64,000 bases of DNA from contig JBDRZZ010000007.1 of NCBI GenBank assembly GCA_039804165.1, forward strand, positions 1 to 64,000. The letters run 5' to 3'. Under the pieces are notes generated by a model that saw only the letters and a list, made by a program, of their open reading frames with translations, did not search any database and was not told the origin of the DNA. How positions within the stretch are numbered: position 1 is the stretch's first letter; each line of letters begins with the position of its first letter. Below are positions 18,186 through 27,054 of this stretch, in pieces. A program made the position numbers and the translations under genes. The DNA is from a candidate division WOR-3 bacterium. Its GTDB lineage: Bacteria > Hydrothermota > UBA3072.

Positions 18186-19361
18186 ATGGAACTTCAATAC
18201 AAATGGGAAGATATATTTAAAGCTGGACGTTTAGGGGTGAATCCAAGAAAAATAAGTGTTGGAGTAAAAGGTTTATTTTATGGGGTCTTACTATACAGTG
18301 TCCTATCTTATATAGCCTTAGTAGTTTCAGGATGGCAGATAAAGGAAATTTGGCAAACATTTAGATTTATTCCAGCTCCTTTTGTTAAAGGAAATCTAAA
18401 TCTTATTGGGATTATAATTTACATAATAGCTTGCTTGGGCACCCTTTTCTTTTATCTTGTGACTCTTACAGCAATTTCTAAGATTACTTTTGAGCAATTA
18501 AAAGGGGATGAGTTCTACGAAGCGAAAGAAGCTTGGTCCTTTGCTTGGAAGAATTGGAAAGGAGCTTTTGGATCTCCTTTATTCTTAGCAATAGCCATCT
18601 TCTGTTTCCTCTTAGTGGGTGTGGTGATGGCATTAATTGTTCGTCTCCCTCATGTGGGACCAATCTTTATAAGTTTGTTTTCTTTTCCTCTTATAGGAGG
18701 AGCTTTCTTAATTGTTTATCTAACAATTGTGACAATGGTTGTTCTCATTGCTGGTCCTGCTATAGTGGGAACTACAAATAGTGATACTTTTGATACTGTA
18801 TTTGAGGGCTTTTCTTTAATTAATGACCAAACTTGGAGATTTCTGCTATGGGAAGTAATTCTTCTTTTGTTTACCTTAATTTGCACTTTTATTCTTGCAT
18901 ATTTAGCTAAAAAAGCCTTGTGGCTAACAAATATTGTTTTTACAAAATGGGGTGGAAAGAATTGGCCTATTATGTGGGGAAATGCAAAATGGTTATTATA
19001 TATCCCGAATTTCTTCCCTATTATTGTCGGGAAATTCTTTCCCTCGATTGTCTTTCCAAACGTAGAATTTGTAACTGAAGGGGTGGCTAAATCTACTCTT
19101 GTGGCAAGTTTCATCTTAGGTCTTACACTATATCTTATAGTCTTCATCGTATTAGGATATGGATTATCAGTTTTAGGTTCTGGACAAACAGTTATCTATA
19201 CAATACTTGTGAAGTTTAAAGATAAGAAAGACCTTCTTGAAGAGAAAGAAGAACTTTTTGGAGAAGAAGTTAAAGAAGAAGAGAAAAAAGAGGAAGAAAA
19301 AGAGAAGAAAGCCACACCAAAAAGAAGAGTAAGAAAGAAAAAAGCAGAAAAGAAAAAATAG
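18186..19361 (+). CDS. Polytopic membrane protein with Lys/Glu-rich tail
   Basis: 391 residues, family not recognised. About seven or eight membrane segments (for example 28-50, 74-102, 132-160, 165-203, 216-239, 295-330). A short soluble N-terminus (YKWEDIFKAGRLGVNPRK) precedes them. The last 45 or so residues are highly charged, first Glu/Lys repeats, then a basic end (PKRRVRKKK). The basic tail could face the cytosol and contact nucleic acid or the ribosome, which is speculation. Strong own promoter and Shine-Dalgarno site; monocistronic and convergent with the next gene. Confidence 0.6.
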   Translation: MELQYKWEDIFKAGRLGVNPRKISVGVKGLFYGVLLYSVLSYIALVVSGWQIKEIWQTFRFIPAPFVKGNLNLIGIIIYIIACLGTLFFYLVTLTAISKITFEQLKGDEFYEAKEAWSFAWKNWKGAFGSPLFLAIAIFCFLLVGVVMALIVRLPHVGPIFISLFSFPLIGGAFLIVYLTIVTMVVLIAGPAIVGTTNSDTFDTVFEGFSLINDQTWRFLLWEVILLLFTLICTFILAYLAKKALWLTNIVFTKWGGKNWPIMWGNAKWLLYIPNFFPIIVGKFFPSIVFPNVEFVTEGVAKSTLVASFILGLTLYLIVFIVLGYGLSVLGSGQTVIYTILVKFKDKKDLLEEKEELFGEEVKEEEKKEEEKEKKATPKRRVRKKKAEKKK

Positions 19362-19369
19362 TTTAAAAT

Positions 19370-19930
19370 TTATTGCTTATTTACTTTCTCTTCTAAGATT
19401 CTAAGTGTATTTCTGGACAAAATTCCGGGAGGAAGAAGAGGGTAATTTTTTATCAATTCTTTAAAATACTCTTTTGTCTTTTTGGGTTTCTCTTCCATCC
19501 AATTCATACCAAGTTTAAAAATCACATAAGGATAAATAATAGAGTCTGAGGGTATTTTTTTTAAATAAAGAGTTTCCGGAGAAATAACAAAATACCGAAT
19601 ATAAGGAGAGTGAAAAGAAAATAAACTATCTTTAGAAACTCCTATTTCTCTTTTTATATATTCTATGAGTTCTTCTCTATCCACCTCAAGATTAAAGAGC
19701 AAGAATAAATTTAAGGAAAAAATATCACCTTTTGTGGCAGATTCTTTTATTTCTTCAATTCCTCCTTTAATATCACCCTTTAAAATTTTAATACACCCTG
19801 TAAGTCTTTTATCTTGAGTTAGAGACAAAGCTTTTTCATATTCACTATTTCTAATAAAATCAAGAATTATTTTTTCGTTTTCTATCTTTTGGTCCTCGGA
19901 GAAAAAAAATAATAATATTAAAGGAATCAT
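19370..19930 (-). CDS. Small TPR-like protein downstream of the DUF4175-like gene
   Basis: 186 residues, no named family recognised. It has a short hydrophobic start (MIPLILLFFF, possible signal peptide), then helix pairs of TPR character (ENEKIILDFIRNSEYEKALS, ILKGDIKGGIEEIKESATKG) and a last helical pair (EEKPKKTKEYFKELIKNYP). Its ATG overlaps the stop of the 978-residue gene (ATGA), so the two are coupled and probably work together at the membrane. Confidence 0.55.
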   Translation of the reverse strand: MIPLILLFFFSEDQKIENEKIILDFIRNSEYEKALSLTQDKRLTGCIKILKGDIKGGIEEIKESATKGDIFSLNLFLLFNLEVDREELIEYIKREIGVSKDSLFSFHSPYIRYFVISPETLYLKKIPSDSIIYPYVIFKLGMNWMEEKPKKTKEYFKELIKNYPLLPPGILSRNTLRILEEKVNKQ

Positions 19931-22863
19931 TCAATTAACCTCCTAAAATAATCCTCTATTTCCTTCTTATATTCATAAGGATAAGGCTCCTCTTCTATTC
20001 TTTTCTTAAGAAGTTCTCTTAATCTCTTCTTCTCTTCTCCCAAATTCTCTGGAAGTTTTACCCTCTCTGGAGCTACAAAAATCCCAGGTTCGGAATATCT
20101 TCTGGTTGACAAATCTCCTTCCCTTATTGATCTTTCTGCCTCAAGCAATCTATCTAAAACCTTTCTCTGCCTTTCAATAATTTCCTTATCAATAAATCCC
20201 TTTTCTAAGCTTTCTGCCATTTCTTTCATTTCATCCGAAAGAGGACCAAAAGCACTTCCCATTTCTTCTAATTTTTGAGCAAGTTGACGTTGTTTCTCTG
20301 CCAATTCTTTTAAATAGCTCTCCCCTCCTGAAGTAGGCACAGGTAAAAGGGACATTTTATTTAACTCATTCAAGATCGCACTTTGTTCTTCAATGAGCTC
20401 TTTTAGAGCACCCGCAAGACTCTTCCCCCCTCCAGGAGGGGAAAAAAGTTTTAATATTGCTTGAATTATTAAATCATTAACCCTTTCCATTGATGTCCGT
20501 GGAACTTCTCTTACCTTTAACTCTTCGCTTAAGGCTCTCATCTTTTCTTTTGCTCTTTGAAGGTCTTTGAAAACCTCTGGTGAGAATGAAAGACTCTTAA
20601 GAAATATACTCTTTAATTCCTTTTCTATTCTATCAATAGATTCTGAAAGCCCAAGTTCAATTAAAGCTTTTTCAATACCATGTCTTCTTTCAATAAGCTC
20701 ATTATGAGTGTTGAGGACAAAACAAAGTTCCCAACCTTTTTTTCTAATCAGGTTTTTTACTTCTTCTCCAAACTTGGAATTTCTTAAAGAATTAAGAGAT
20801 AAGTTTAGATTCCTTAAGTTCTCTTCAATATTTTTTGCAATTTCTTTATCCATCTTTCCTTCTTTCATAAATTCAGCTAATTTCTTCATATTCTCTATGG
20901 TCATTGTTTCCTTAAAGTCCGAAGCCAATTTTTTTATTTCACTATTTTTCGACTCTCTCATCTCTTGTAGCAATTTTTCAAGTTCTTGAGCCAATTTTTC
21001 TTCCTGAGGTGAAAGAGAATCACTTGGCTTTCCCTGAGTTATTTCTTTTTGCTCCTCGTATATTTCTTCTGCCCTTTTTGAAAAATCACTTATCTCTAAC
21101 AGACTCTTCAAATATTCAAGGCTTTTTTTGAAAATTTCTAACGATTCCAAAAGTTCCTTCTGATCTTTTGTTAGTTTTTTTAATTCCTCAGGAGAAAACT
21201 CTTTTTTTTCTATTAATTTTTCAAGAGCATTTAAAAATTCTTTCACATACTTATTATTTAGAATTTCTCTTATGTTTTCTATTTCCCTTGAAATCTCCGG
21301 GCTTTTTATTTTTTCTGTAAATTCTACAAGTTTTTCTACACCTTCAATTATATCTCTCTGAGTTTGGAGAGTCTTTCTTAACTCAATTTGATCTTCAGGT
21401 TTATGATAACCCTTATATAAGAAATCCTCAATCCTCTCAACCATCTCTTTGCTTTTATCTTCAAAATCACTTGTTGATTCTATAGCAGAATCACTTAAAT
21501 TCCTATACTTTGCAAATATCTCCTCCAAAGTTGGCATATAAATGAAAACAGGTTGAGAAAAGGTCTTATTCCCTGCAAAATCTATTGCTATAGCTTTGAG
21601 TTTAATAGTATCTCCAGGTGGGAGGTTTTCTATCGCTAATACCGTAGAATCCACGATCATTTTTGAACCCTCTGGAATTTTAATTCTTATTTTATCTTTT
21701 CCATATAATAAGCTTATTGATCTCAACCCATAATCATCTTCTGCATTTAGTATAATAGGAACCTCCATTGACTCCCCAAGTTTATATTCCCCTTTAGGGT
21801 AAAGAAACTCAACATAAGGAGGTTCATCTTTTATAGGTTCTACAAGAAAACGAAGACTATAAGAAAAAAGTTCTAAACAATCTCTTAAATTTAAGACCTT
21901 TTCTTCCTTTTCTTTTAAAACAAAACTACAATAAAAGTTCTTTCCACTTATTGATTTATCAAATACTTCTCCTTCCAGTTTACCTATTTCAACGTTCGCC
22001 TCCCCACTAATAACGATCTTCGTCCCTTCTAAAGCCTGAATAAAAATCTCTTTTTCTATCTTATACAAAGTATCGGAAAAGGGCCTCTTCCCAAGATAAG
22101 AAGGAAATTGATAGGTAAGTATTAATTTTCTTAACAATAAGGGAGAAAATACCTCGATCTTCCTTTTTTCGCTTTTCCATATTCTATAACCAACTTGAAT
22201 TTCTGTAGTTTTTTCAAGATTTAATATAACCCCAAATTTTCCATTTCCAAAATTAAACATTTTTTTCTTCTCTTCCCCATAAAATGCATACATTTTTTTT
22301 AATTGATTGCTTCTTGCAAGAACAAGTGTATTCCCTTCTTCTCTTGCCACCTCACTTAGATAAGTTATAGAAGGTTTCTCTGATATTCTTATAAGAATTA
22401 TATTTTGAAAATAAAAAAATATAGCTATTATAGATAAAAGGATTAAAGACATAAGACTTTTCTTTCCTATTTTTATAGGAACCAATTCCTTTATGTTGAT
22501 CTTTCTTAATATAGAATAAGCTTCTTCTACCGCTCTTTTCTTATATTTTGAAGAATCAAAAATAGAAGGATAAGGATCTATTAAAAGATATAATCTCCCC
22601 TCTAAACCTTGAAGCTTATTCTCAAGAAACTCTACAACTTCTAATAAAGAAGGTTTTCTTCTGAACGAGTAGAAAAATGGGGAAATTAATGTCAAAGGGA
22701 AAAGAAACCATTCCAAGGTGGTCATATAAAAAAATCTATTGTAAAACAACCAAAAAAGATAAAAGGAAATTGAAAAGGAAGCTCCAATAATGAACTTGTT
22801 CACCATCCAATTTATAAACATTCTTTTATAGATAGGAATTAAAAACTTATTTATCTTTTCCAT
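19927..22863 (-). CDS. DUF4175-like membrane protein with long coiled coil
   Basis: 978 residues. Two or three membrane helices lie at the N-terminus (about 19-60 and 133-155), with a short soluble loop between (LLEVVEFLENKLQGLEGRL). A periplasmic beta-rich part follows (about 175-420), including a region like EDDYGLRSISLLYGKD typical of DUF4175 proteins. Residues about 440-970 are almost entirely charged helix and coiled coil. The opening of the family, with two helices and a LE..LE..L(Q/E)GR segment, is familiar from Bacteroidetes and Proteobacteria; function unknown. The promoter gives an almost leaderless mRNA. Coupled to the TPR-like gene downstream. Confidence 0.6.
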   Translation of the reverse strand: MEKINKFLIPIYKRMFINWMVNKFIIGASFSISFYLFWLFYNRFFYMTTLEWFLFPLTLISPFFYSFRRKPSLLEVVEFLENKLQGLEGRLYLLIDPYPSIFDSSKYKKRAVEEAYSILRKINIKELVPIKIGKKSLMSLILLSIIAIFFYFQNIILIRISEKPSITYLSEVAREEGNTLVLARSNQLKKMYAFYGEEKKKMFNFGNGKFGVILNLEKTTEIQVGYRIWKSEKRKIEVFSPLLLRKLILTYQFPSYLGKRPFSDTLYKIEKEIFIQALEGTKIVISGEANVEIGKLEGEVFDKSISGKNFYCSFVLKEKEEKVLNLRDCLELFSYSLRFLVEPIKDEPPYVEFLYPKGEYKLGESMEVPIILNAEDDYGLRSISLLYGKDKIRIKIPEGSKMIVDSTVLAIENLPPGDTIKLKAIAIDFAGNKTFSQPVFIYMPTLEEIFAKYRNLSDSAIESTSDFEDKSKEMVERIEDFLYKGYHKPEDQIELRKTLQTQRDIIEGVEKLVEFTEKIKSPEISREIENIREILNNKYVKEFLNALEKLIEKKEFSPEELKKLTKDQKELLESLEIFKKSLEYLKSLLEISDFSKRAEEIYEEQKEITQGKPSDSLSPQEEKLAQELEKLLQEMRESKNSEIKKLASDFKETMTIENMKKLAEFMKEGKMDKEIAKNIEENLRNLNLSLNSLRNSKFGEEVKNLIRKKGWELCFVLNTHNELIERRHGIEKALIELGLSESIDRIEKELKSIFLKSLSFSPEVFKDLQRAKEKMRALSEELKVREVPRTSMERVNDLIIQAILKLFSPPGGGKSLAGALKELIEEQSAILNELNKMSLLPVPTSGGESYLKELAEKQRQLAQKLEEMGSAFGPLSDEMKEMAESLEKGFIDKEIIERQRKVLDRLLEAERSIREGDLSTRRYSEPGIFVAPERVKLPENLGEEKKRLRELLKKRIEEEPYPYEYKKEIEDYFRRLIE

Positions 22864-22870
22864 TTTTTAA

Positions 22871-22898
22871 ATAATATCCTTTATTTATAAAAAATCAA
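22871..22898 (-). promoter_or_regulatory. Promoter of the DUF4175-like gene, leaderless geometry
   Basis: Minus strand: TTGATT (22898-22893), 16-nt spacer, TATTAT (22876-22871). The ATG at 22863 starts 7 nt after the -10 box. Confidence 0.5.
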
Positions 22899-22908
22899 TA
22901 AGAAGACC

Positions 22909-22936
22909 TTGACAAAAATATACTTCTGGTTAAAAT
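22909..22936 (+). promoter_or_regulatory. Promoter of tRNA-Glu
   Basis: TTGACA (22909-22914), 16-nt spacer, TAAAAT (22931-22936), 11 nt before the tRNA 5' end. It lies back to back with the promoter of the DUF4175-like gene. Confidence 0.65.
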
Positions 22937-22947
22937 AGCCTCAAAGA

Positions 22948-23020
22948 GGCTCCGTCGTCTAATGGCTTAGGACATCACTCTTTCAAGGTGAAGATGGGGG
23001 TTCGATTCCCCTCGGAGCTA
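22948..23020 (+). tRNA. tRNA-Glu (anticodon TTC)
   Basis: A 73-nt cloverleaf: acceptor GGCTCCG/CGGAGCT with a G1-U72 wobble, D-stem GTCT/GGAC, anticodon stem TCACT/GGTGA with loop CTTTCAA (anticodon TTC), T-arm with TTCGATT loop, discriminator A. The 3' CCA is not encoded. It stands alone between the DUF4175-like gene and the LysM lipoprotein gene. Confidence 0.95.
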
Positions 23021-23029
23021 ATTATATTC

Positions 23030-23058
23030 TTGACAAAATACCAAAAATTTATTAATAT
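23030..23058 (+). promoter_or_regulatory. Promoter of the LysM lipoprotein gene
   Basis: TTGACA (23030-23035), 17-nt spacer, TAATAT (23053-23058), starting ten bases after the tRNA end. A GGAGG site follows before the TTG start at 23082. Confidence 0.55.
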
Positions 23059-23081
23059 TTTATTGGAGGAAAATAGAAACG

Positions 23082-23675
23082 TTGAGGAAGCTTCTAAGAG
23101 GCATAATATGCATTCTTTTAATTTATGGATGCATTAAATATGCCTCAGAAGAACAATTTAATGAAATAAAAGTAAGGGAAAGCGCTGTTAAAGCTTTAAA
23201 ATTAGAGATAGAGAAAACAAAAAAGAATTTATCTCAGTTAGAAGAAGAGACTGAGAAAAGAAATAAAGTTGTCCAGTTGGAACCTCAATTATCAGAAAAA
23301 AAAGAATTTAGCCTATGTAGAAAATTAAATCCAGAAGAAGCGGATTCTATTATTAAGGCATTAAGAATGGAAGAAGAAGAATTAAAAAAAGAACTTGAAA
23401 AGCTTCAAGAAAAATTTGAAGCGAAGGATGTGGGAATTTTTTCTCCAGAGGAAAAAAGTGTTGTCTTTGAGGAAAAACTTTCTCCCAAAAATGTAGAGAT
23501 TCTCTCTTATAAAGTAAAACCAGGTGATTATCTATCTAAAATAGCGGAATTCCCAGAAATCTATGGTAGAGGAAATTATAGGAGATGGAGAGACATTTAT
23601 AACGCAAACAAGGATAAAATTAAAGATCCTAATTTGATATTACCAGGGTGGAATCTGAATATACCAAGACCTTGA
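23082..23675 (+). CDS. LysM-domain lipoprotein with coiled coil
   Basis: 197 residues from a TTG start. The N-terminus is a lipoprotein signal with lipobox ending IYGC (Cys17). A coiled coil follows (about 25-125), then a C-terminal LysM module (about 145-195; SYKVKPGDYLSKIAEFPEIY, RDIYNANKDKIKDPNLILPG), which binds peptidoglycan. The variant with GRGNYRRWRDIYNANKDKI is also seen in CIS/tail-associated LysM proteins and in OmpA-like lipoproteins. It is probably an envelope tether between a membrane and the wall. Confidence 0.8.
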   Translation: MRKLLRGIICILLIYGCIKYASEEQFNEIKVRESAVKALKLEIEKTKKNLSQLEEETEKRNKVVQLEPQLSEKKEFSLCRKLNPEEADSIIKALRMEEEELKKELEKLQEKFEAKDVGIFSPEEKSVVFEEKLSPKNVEILSYKVKPGDYLSKIAEFPEIYGRGNYRRWRDIYNANKDKIKDPNLILPGWNLNIPRP

Positions 23676-23738
23676 CTTTTAACATAATTAACAAAGAGAT
23701 AGCTTTCTATCTATTAAAGGGAGGGTTTCCAAAAATCT

Positions 23739-24668
23739 ATGATTAAACAATCATTAAACTTAGATAATATCCCAAGTATTGCTCTTTTAGGGATAAAAGA
23801 TGAAAATATAAACTTCCTTGAGAAACATCTAGGAGTAAAGATAACAGTTAGAGGTTCTTATTTAACAATCACAGGGGAAGAAGAAAGGGTTCAAAAGTCC
23901 GTTACACTAATAGAAGAATTAATAAAGTCACTTGAAAAAGGAAGTAGGCTTACAACAAGTGATATAGAATACTTCCTTTATACCAAAAATAATAACAAGA
24001 AAAACATTATATTATTGCCAGATTATGTTATAAAGCCAAGAACTTCTAATCAATCAAAGTATCTTGAAGAAATAGAAAAGAACGTTATAACAATCGCAAT
24101 AGGACCAGCAGGAACAGGGAAAACTTATCTAGCTGTGGCTTCAGCCATTTCTGCTCTTCTCTCTAAGAAGGTCTCTCGAATAATACTCGCAAGACCAGCT
24201 GTTGAAGCTGGAGAAAGTTTAGGATTTTTACCTGGAGATTATGAAGAAAAAGTTAGACCTTATCTTACCCCTCTTTATGATGCAATTTCTGAAATGATGC
24301 CCGCTAGAAGAATCCAACAGTATATGGATAACAACATTATAGAAATAGCTCCTCTTGCTTTTATGCGAGGAAGAAACTTAAAAGACTCTTTTATAATTCT
24401 TGATGAAGCACAAAACACAACTCACACACAAATGAAGATGTTTTTAACTAGAATTGGAGAAAGATCAAAAGCTGTAATAACAGGAGATATAACGCAAATA
24501 GACCTTCCAGATAGAACCACATCAGGTCTTATAGAACTTAAGGATATTTTAAAGGGATTAAAGGACATTTCTTTTGTGTATCTTGATGAAAGTGACGTCG
24601 TAAGAAATCCTGTGGTTGAAAAAATAGTCCGGGCTTATAAGAAATATGAAGAAAATAAAAGTAAATAA
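23739..24668 (+). CDS. phoH: PhoH-family ATPase
   Basis: 309 residues. An N-terminal KH-like RNA-binding part (about 1-75) precedes the PhoH P-loop domain with Walker A GPAGTGKTYLA, the family motif GFLPGDYEEKVRPYLTPLYD, and Walker B FIILDEAQNTTHTQMKMFLT with AVITGDITQIDLP. PhoH proteins are ATPases linked to RNA metabolism. The order phoH-pgpH-ybeY seen here is conserved in many bacteria, and YbeY acts in rRNA processing. A short 6-bp hairpin (23698-23713) lies just before the GGGAGG ribosome site. Confidence 0.93.
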   Translation: MIKQSLNLDNIPSIALLGIKDENINFLEKHLGVKITVRGSYLTITGEEERVQKSVTLIEELIKSLEKGSRLTTSDIEYFLYTKNNNKKNIILLPDYVIKPRTSNQSKYLEEIEKNVITIAIGPAGTGKTYLAVASAISALLSKKVSRIILARPAVEAGESLGFLPGDYEEKVRPYLTPLYDAISEMMPARRIQQYMDNNIIEIAPLAFMRGRNLKDSFIILDEAQNTTHTQMKMFLTRIGERSKAVITGDITQIDLPDRTTSGLIELKDILKGLKDISFVYLDESDVVRNPVVEKIVRAYKKYEENKSK

Positions 24669-26661
24669 AGAGACTTTCATATTTTCTATTTTACTTCTTT
24701 TTATCTTCGATGTTTTTTACCCATATAAATGGAAGATTAGAGTTTTAAAAGAAGGAGAGATAGCCTTAAAACCTATAATAGCTCCCACAACTTTCAAAAT
24801 CCTAAAATTACCCGAAGTCTTAAATGAAGAAAGAGAAAAAGTTGCGGCTCAGGTTCCGCCTGTCCTTAAATTGATAAAGGAGAGAACTCCAGAAAGGTTA
24901 TTTCCTAAAGTAGATTCCCTTATTACTTTCCGTGCCAATGAATCTCCACACAAAAACAAAATTTTAGGAGAAAAAGAAGAAATAAAGGAAGTATTTTTTG
25001 AGATTTACAGAAGAGGTATTATATCAAATAAAGAAAATTTACCTGAGAGTGAGAGTAGCAAAATTCTTATAGAAGGGAATGGTAAAGATATTCTTATAGA
25101 TCGAGATGTGATTCTAAGTCAGAAAGAAGCAGCAGAAATTTTTGCTCAAAAAATTAAGGAAGCTTTTAAACCATATGAAGTTAAAGAAACATTTATTGAA
25201 GAGATAAAAAAATATATTGAGCCAAATTTACTAATTGATTTTGCTGAAACAGAAAAAATGAGAGATGAAGCAAAGAAATCAGTCTCTGACTCAATCGGAG
25301 TCGTTCGGGAAGGAGAAAAAATAATTGATGCTCATGAAGTTGTAACCCTAGACATTTATAGAAAATTATATTCTCTTAGAAAACATCAAGATCAGAAATA
25401 TTATTATTCCATTTTTTCTATTCTTGGAAGAACACAATTATACTTTATCTTCGTTTCTCTTTTTGTCTTTATATTTATCTTCTTTCGGATAGAAAAAGTT
25501 TATAAAAACAATAAATATCTTTATTTGTTTTTAATAAATATTTCAATAATCCTCTTCTTATATAGAATTCTACCTAAATATTTAATTCCACTTTCAAGCT
25601 TTGTCATTTTTCTTTCCCTTTCTATTGGCGTAGACTTTGGAATATTATTAGTATTAACAAGCTTTCTTACCATCTCAATATACGAAAATTTCTCTGTTGT
25701 TAATCTGATTCCTATAATTACAGGAGCTCTTGTTGGGGGTGCTCTTAGTACTAATTTTAAGAATAGAGAGGAACTTTATCGTATTGGATTTGTTGTTGGA
25801 GGGGTAACAGCGTTTTTAATTCTTGGTATTGAACTTTATAATAATTCAAGTTTAATCAATATTCTGGTTGGTTTTTTCTCAGGGGTTAGTAATGGAGCCT
25901 TCTCTATTCTCATATTATTTGGACTTCTATATGTTTTTGAGCGTTTATTTCACATAACCACTAATTTTACCTGGATGGAATACTCTGATTTAAATTATCC
26001 ATTACTTAAAAGATTAGCAAAAGAAGCTCCTGGAACCTATCAACACGCTCTTATGGTAAGCACTCTTGCGGAAAACGCGGGAGAGGTAATAGGAGCAAAT
26101 TCTCTTCTTGCAAAAGTTGGAGGTCTATTTCATGATATTGGGAAATTAAAAAGACCTCAATATTTTGCAGAAAACTTTAAAGATAATAACAATCCCCATG
26201 ACGAACTTCCTCCAAAACTTTCGGCAATTATTATCAAATCACACGTTAAAGACGCAATAGAAATGGCAAAAGAAAACAAACTCCCAGAAGAAATAATTAA
26301 TATTATTAAACAACATCAAGGGAGATCTTTGATAAGACCTTTTTACGAAAAAGCAAAAAAAATGCTTGATGAAGTAGATGAAGAGTTTTTTAGATACAAC
26401 GCTGAGTTACCAACTAGTAAGGAAGCCAGTATTATTATGCTTGCCGATATGGTTGAAGCTACTGTTAGATCTCTTGACAATCCTACATTAGAAGAAATAC
26501 AAAATACAGTAAAAGAGAGAATAAATAGAGCTATTAGTAATGGCTTACTCAGCAAATCAGAACTCTCTTTAGAAGAAATTGAACTTATAATTCAAGAATT
26601 TTCGCAGAACTTAGGTGGTTTTTATCATCATCGTCCTAAATACCCTACGGAGGTTAAATAA
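24646..26661 (+). CDS. PgpH-type 7TM-HD membrane phosphodiesterase
   Basis: 671 residues. One membrane helix (about 8-24), an extracytoplasmic 7TMR-HDED domain (about 30-255, with the usual PPVLKL and VREGEKIIDAHEVVT segments), then seven transmembrane helices (about 255-440). A cytosolic HDIG domain ends it (about 455-655; TYQHALMVSTLAENAG, GLFHDIGKLKRPQYFAEN, IIKQHQGRSLI). Characterised members hydrolyse cyclic di-AMP. It overlaps phoH by 23 nt and is followed at once by ybeY. I see no diadenylate cyclase in the window. Confidence 0.9.
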   Translation: MKKIKVNKETFIFSILLLFIFDVFYPYKWKIRVLKEGEIALKPIIAPTTFKILKLPEVLNEEREKVAAQVPPVLKLIKERTPERLFPKVDSLITFRANESPHKNKILGEKEEIKEVFFEIYRRGIISNKENLPESESSKILIEGNGKDILIDRDVILSQKEAAEIFAQKIKEAFKPYEVKETFIEEIKKYIEPNLLIDFAETEKMRDEAKKSVSDSIGVVREGEKIIDAHEVVTLDIYRKLYSLRKHQDQKYYYSIFSILGRTQLYFIFVSLFVFIFIFFRIEKVYKNNKYLYLFLINISIILFLYRILPKYLIPLSSFVIFLSLSIGVDFGILLVLTSFLTISIYENFSVVNLIPIITGALVGGALSTNFKNREELYRIGFVVGGVTAFLILGIELYNNSSLINILVGFFSGVSNGAFSILILFGLLYVFERLFHITTNFTWMEYSDLNYPLLKRLAKEAPGTYQHALMVSTLAENAGEVIGANSLLAKVGGLFHDIGKLKRPQYFAENFKDNNNPHDELPPKLSAIIIKSHVKDAIEMAKENKLPEEIINIIKQHQGRSLIRPFYEKAKKMLDEVDEEFFRYNAELPTSKEASIIMLADMVEATVRSLDNPTLEEIQNTVKERINRAISNGLLSKSELSLEEIELIIQEFSQNLGGFYHHRPKYPTEVK

Positions 26662-26664
26662 ATT

Positions 26665-27042
26665 ATGGAAATTTTTATTAATAATCTTCCTCTATTTGAA
26701 AAAGAAATAAGAGAAGTTGCTGAAAAAGTAGTGAAAGGTGAGAAATTAGAAGGAGAACTATCCATAACTTTTATAGATGACGCACAAATGGAGGAACTAA
26801 ATAAGAAGTTTAGAAAAAGAGAAGGGGTCACAGATGTTTTAGCTTTTGCCTTTCATATTCCTCAACTTTTAGGAGATATTTATATTTGCGTTCCTCAAGC
26901 TTTGCGTCAGAAGAAGGGAAGTATTCTTGATGAACTGAAACTTCTTACAGTTCATGGAATTTTACACATTGCGGGTTACTCTGACGAAACAGAGGAAGAT
27001 AGAAAAAAAATGAGGGAGAAAGAAAAAGAATATCTATCTTAA
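26665..27042 (+). CDS. ybeY: Endoribonuclease YbeY (rRNA maturation)
   Basis: 125 residues, slightly short for the family. Metal-dependent RNase acting in 16S rRNA maturation and ribosome quality control. The strand FIDDAQMEELNKKFRKREGVTDVLAFAF is typical in pieces (NKKFRKREGVTDVLAF). The metal motif reads HGILHIAGYSDET: His97 and His101 are kept, but the third ligand position of the H-x3-H-x5-H motif is Asp107. From memory, FCB-group YbeY proteins also carry Asp or Lys there. A GGAGG site precedes the start; third gene of the phoH operon. Confidence 0.9.
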   Translation: MEIFINNLPLFEKEIREVAEKVVKGEKLEGELSITFIDDAQMEELNKKFRKREGVTDVLAFAFHIPQLLGDIYICVPQALRQKKGSILDELKLLTVHGILHIAGYSDETEEDRKKMREKEKEYLS

Positions 27043-27054
27043 TTAAATTTCTTC

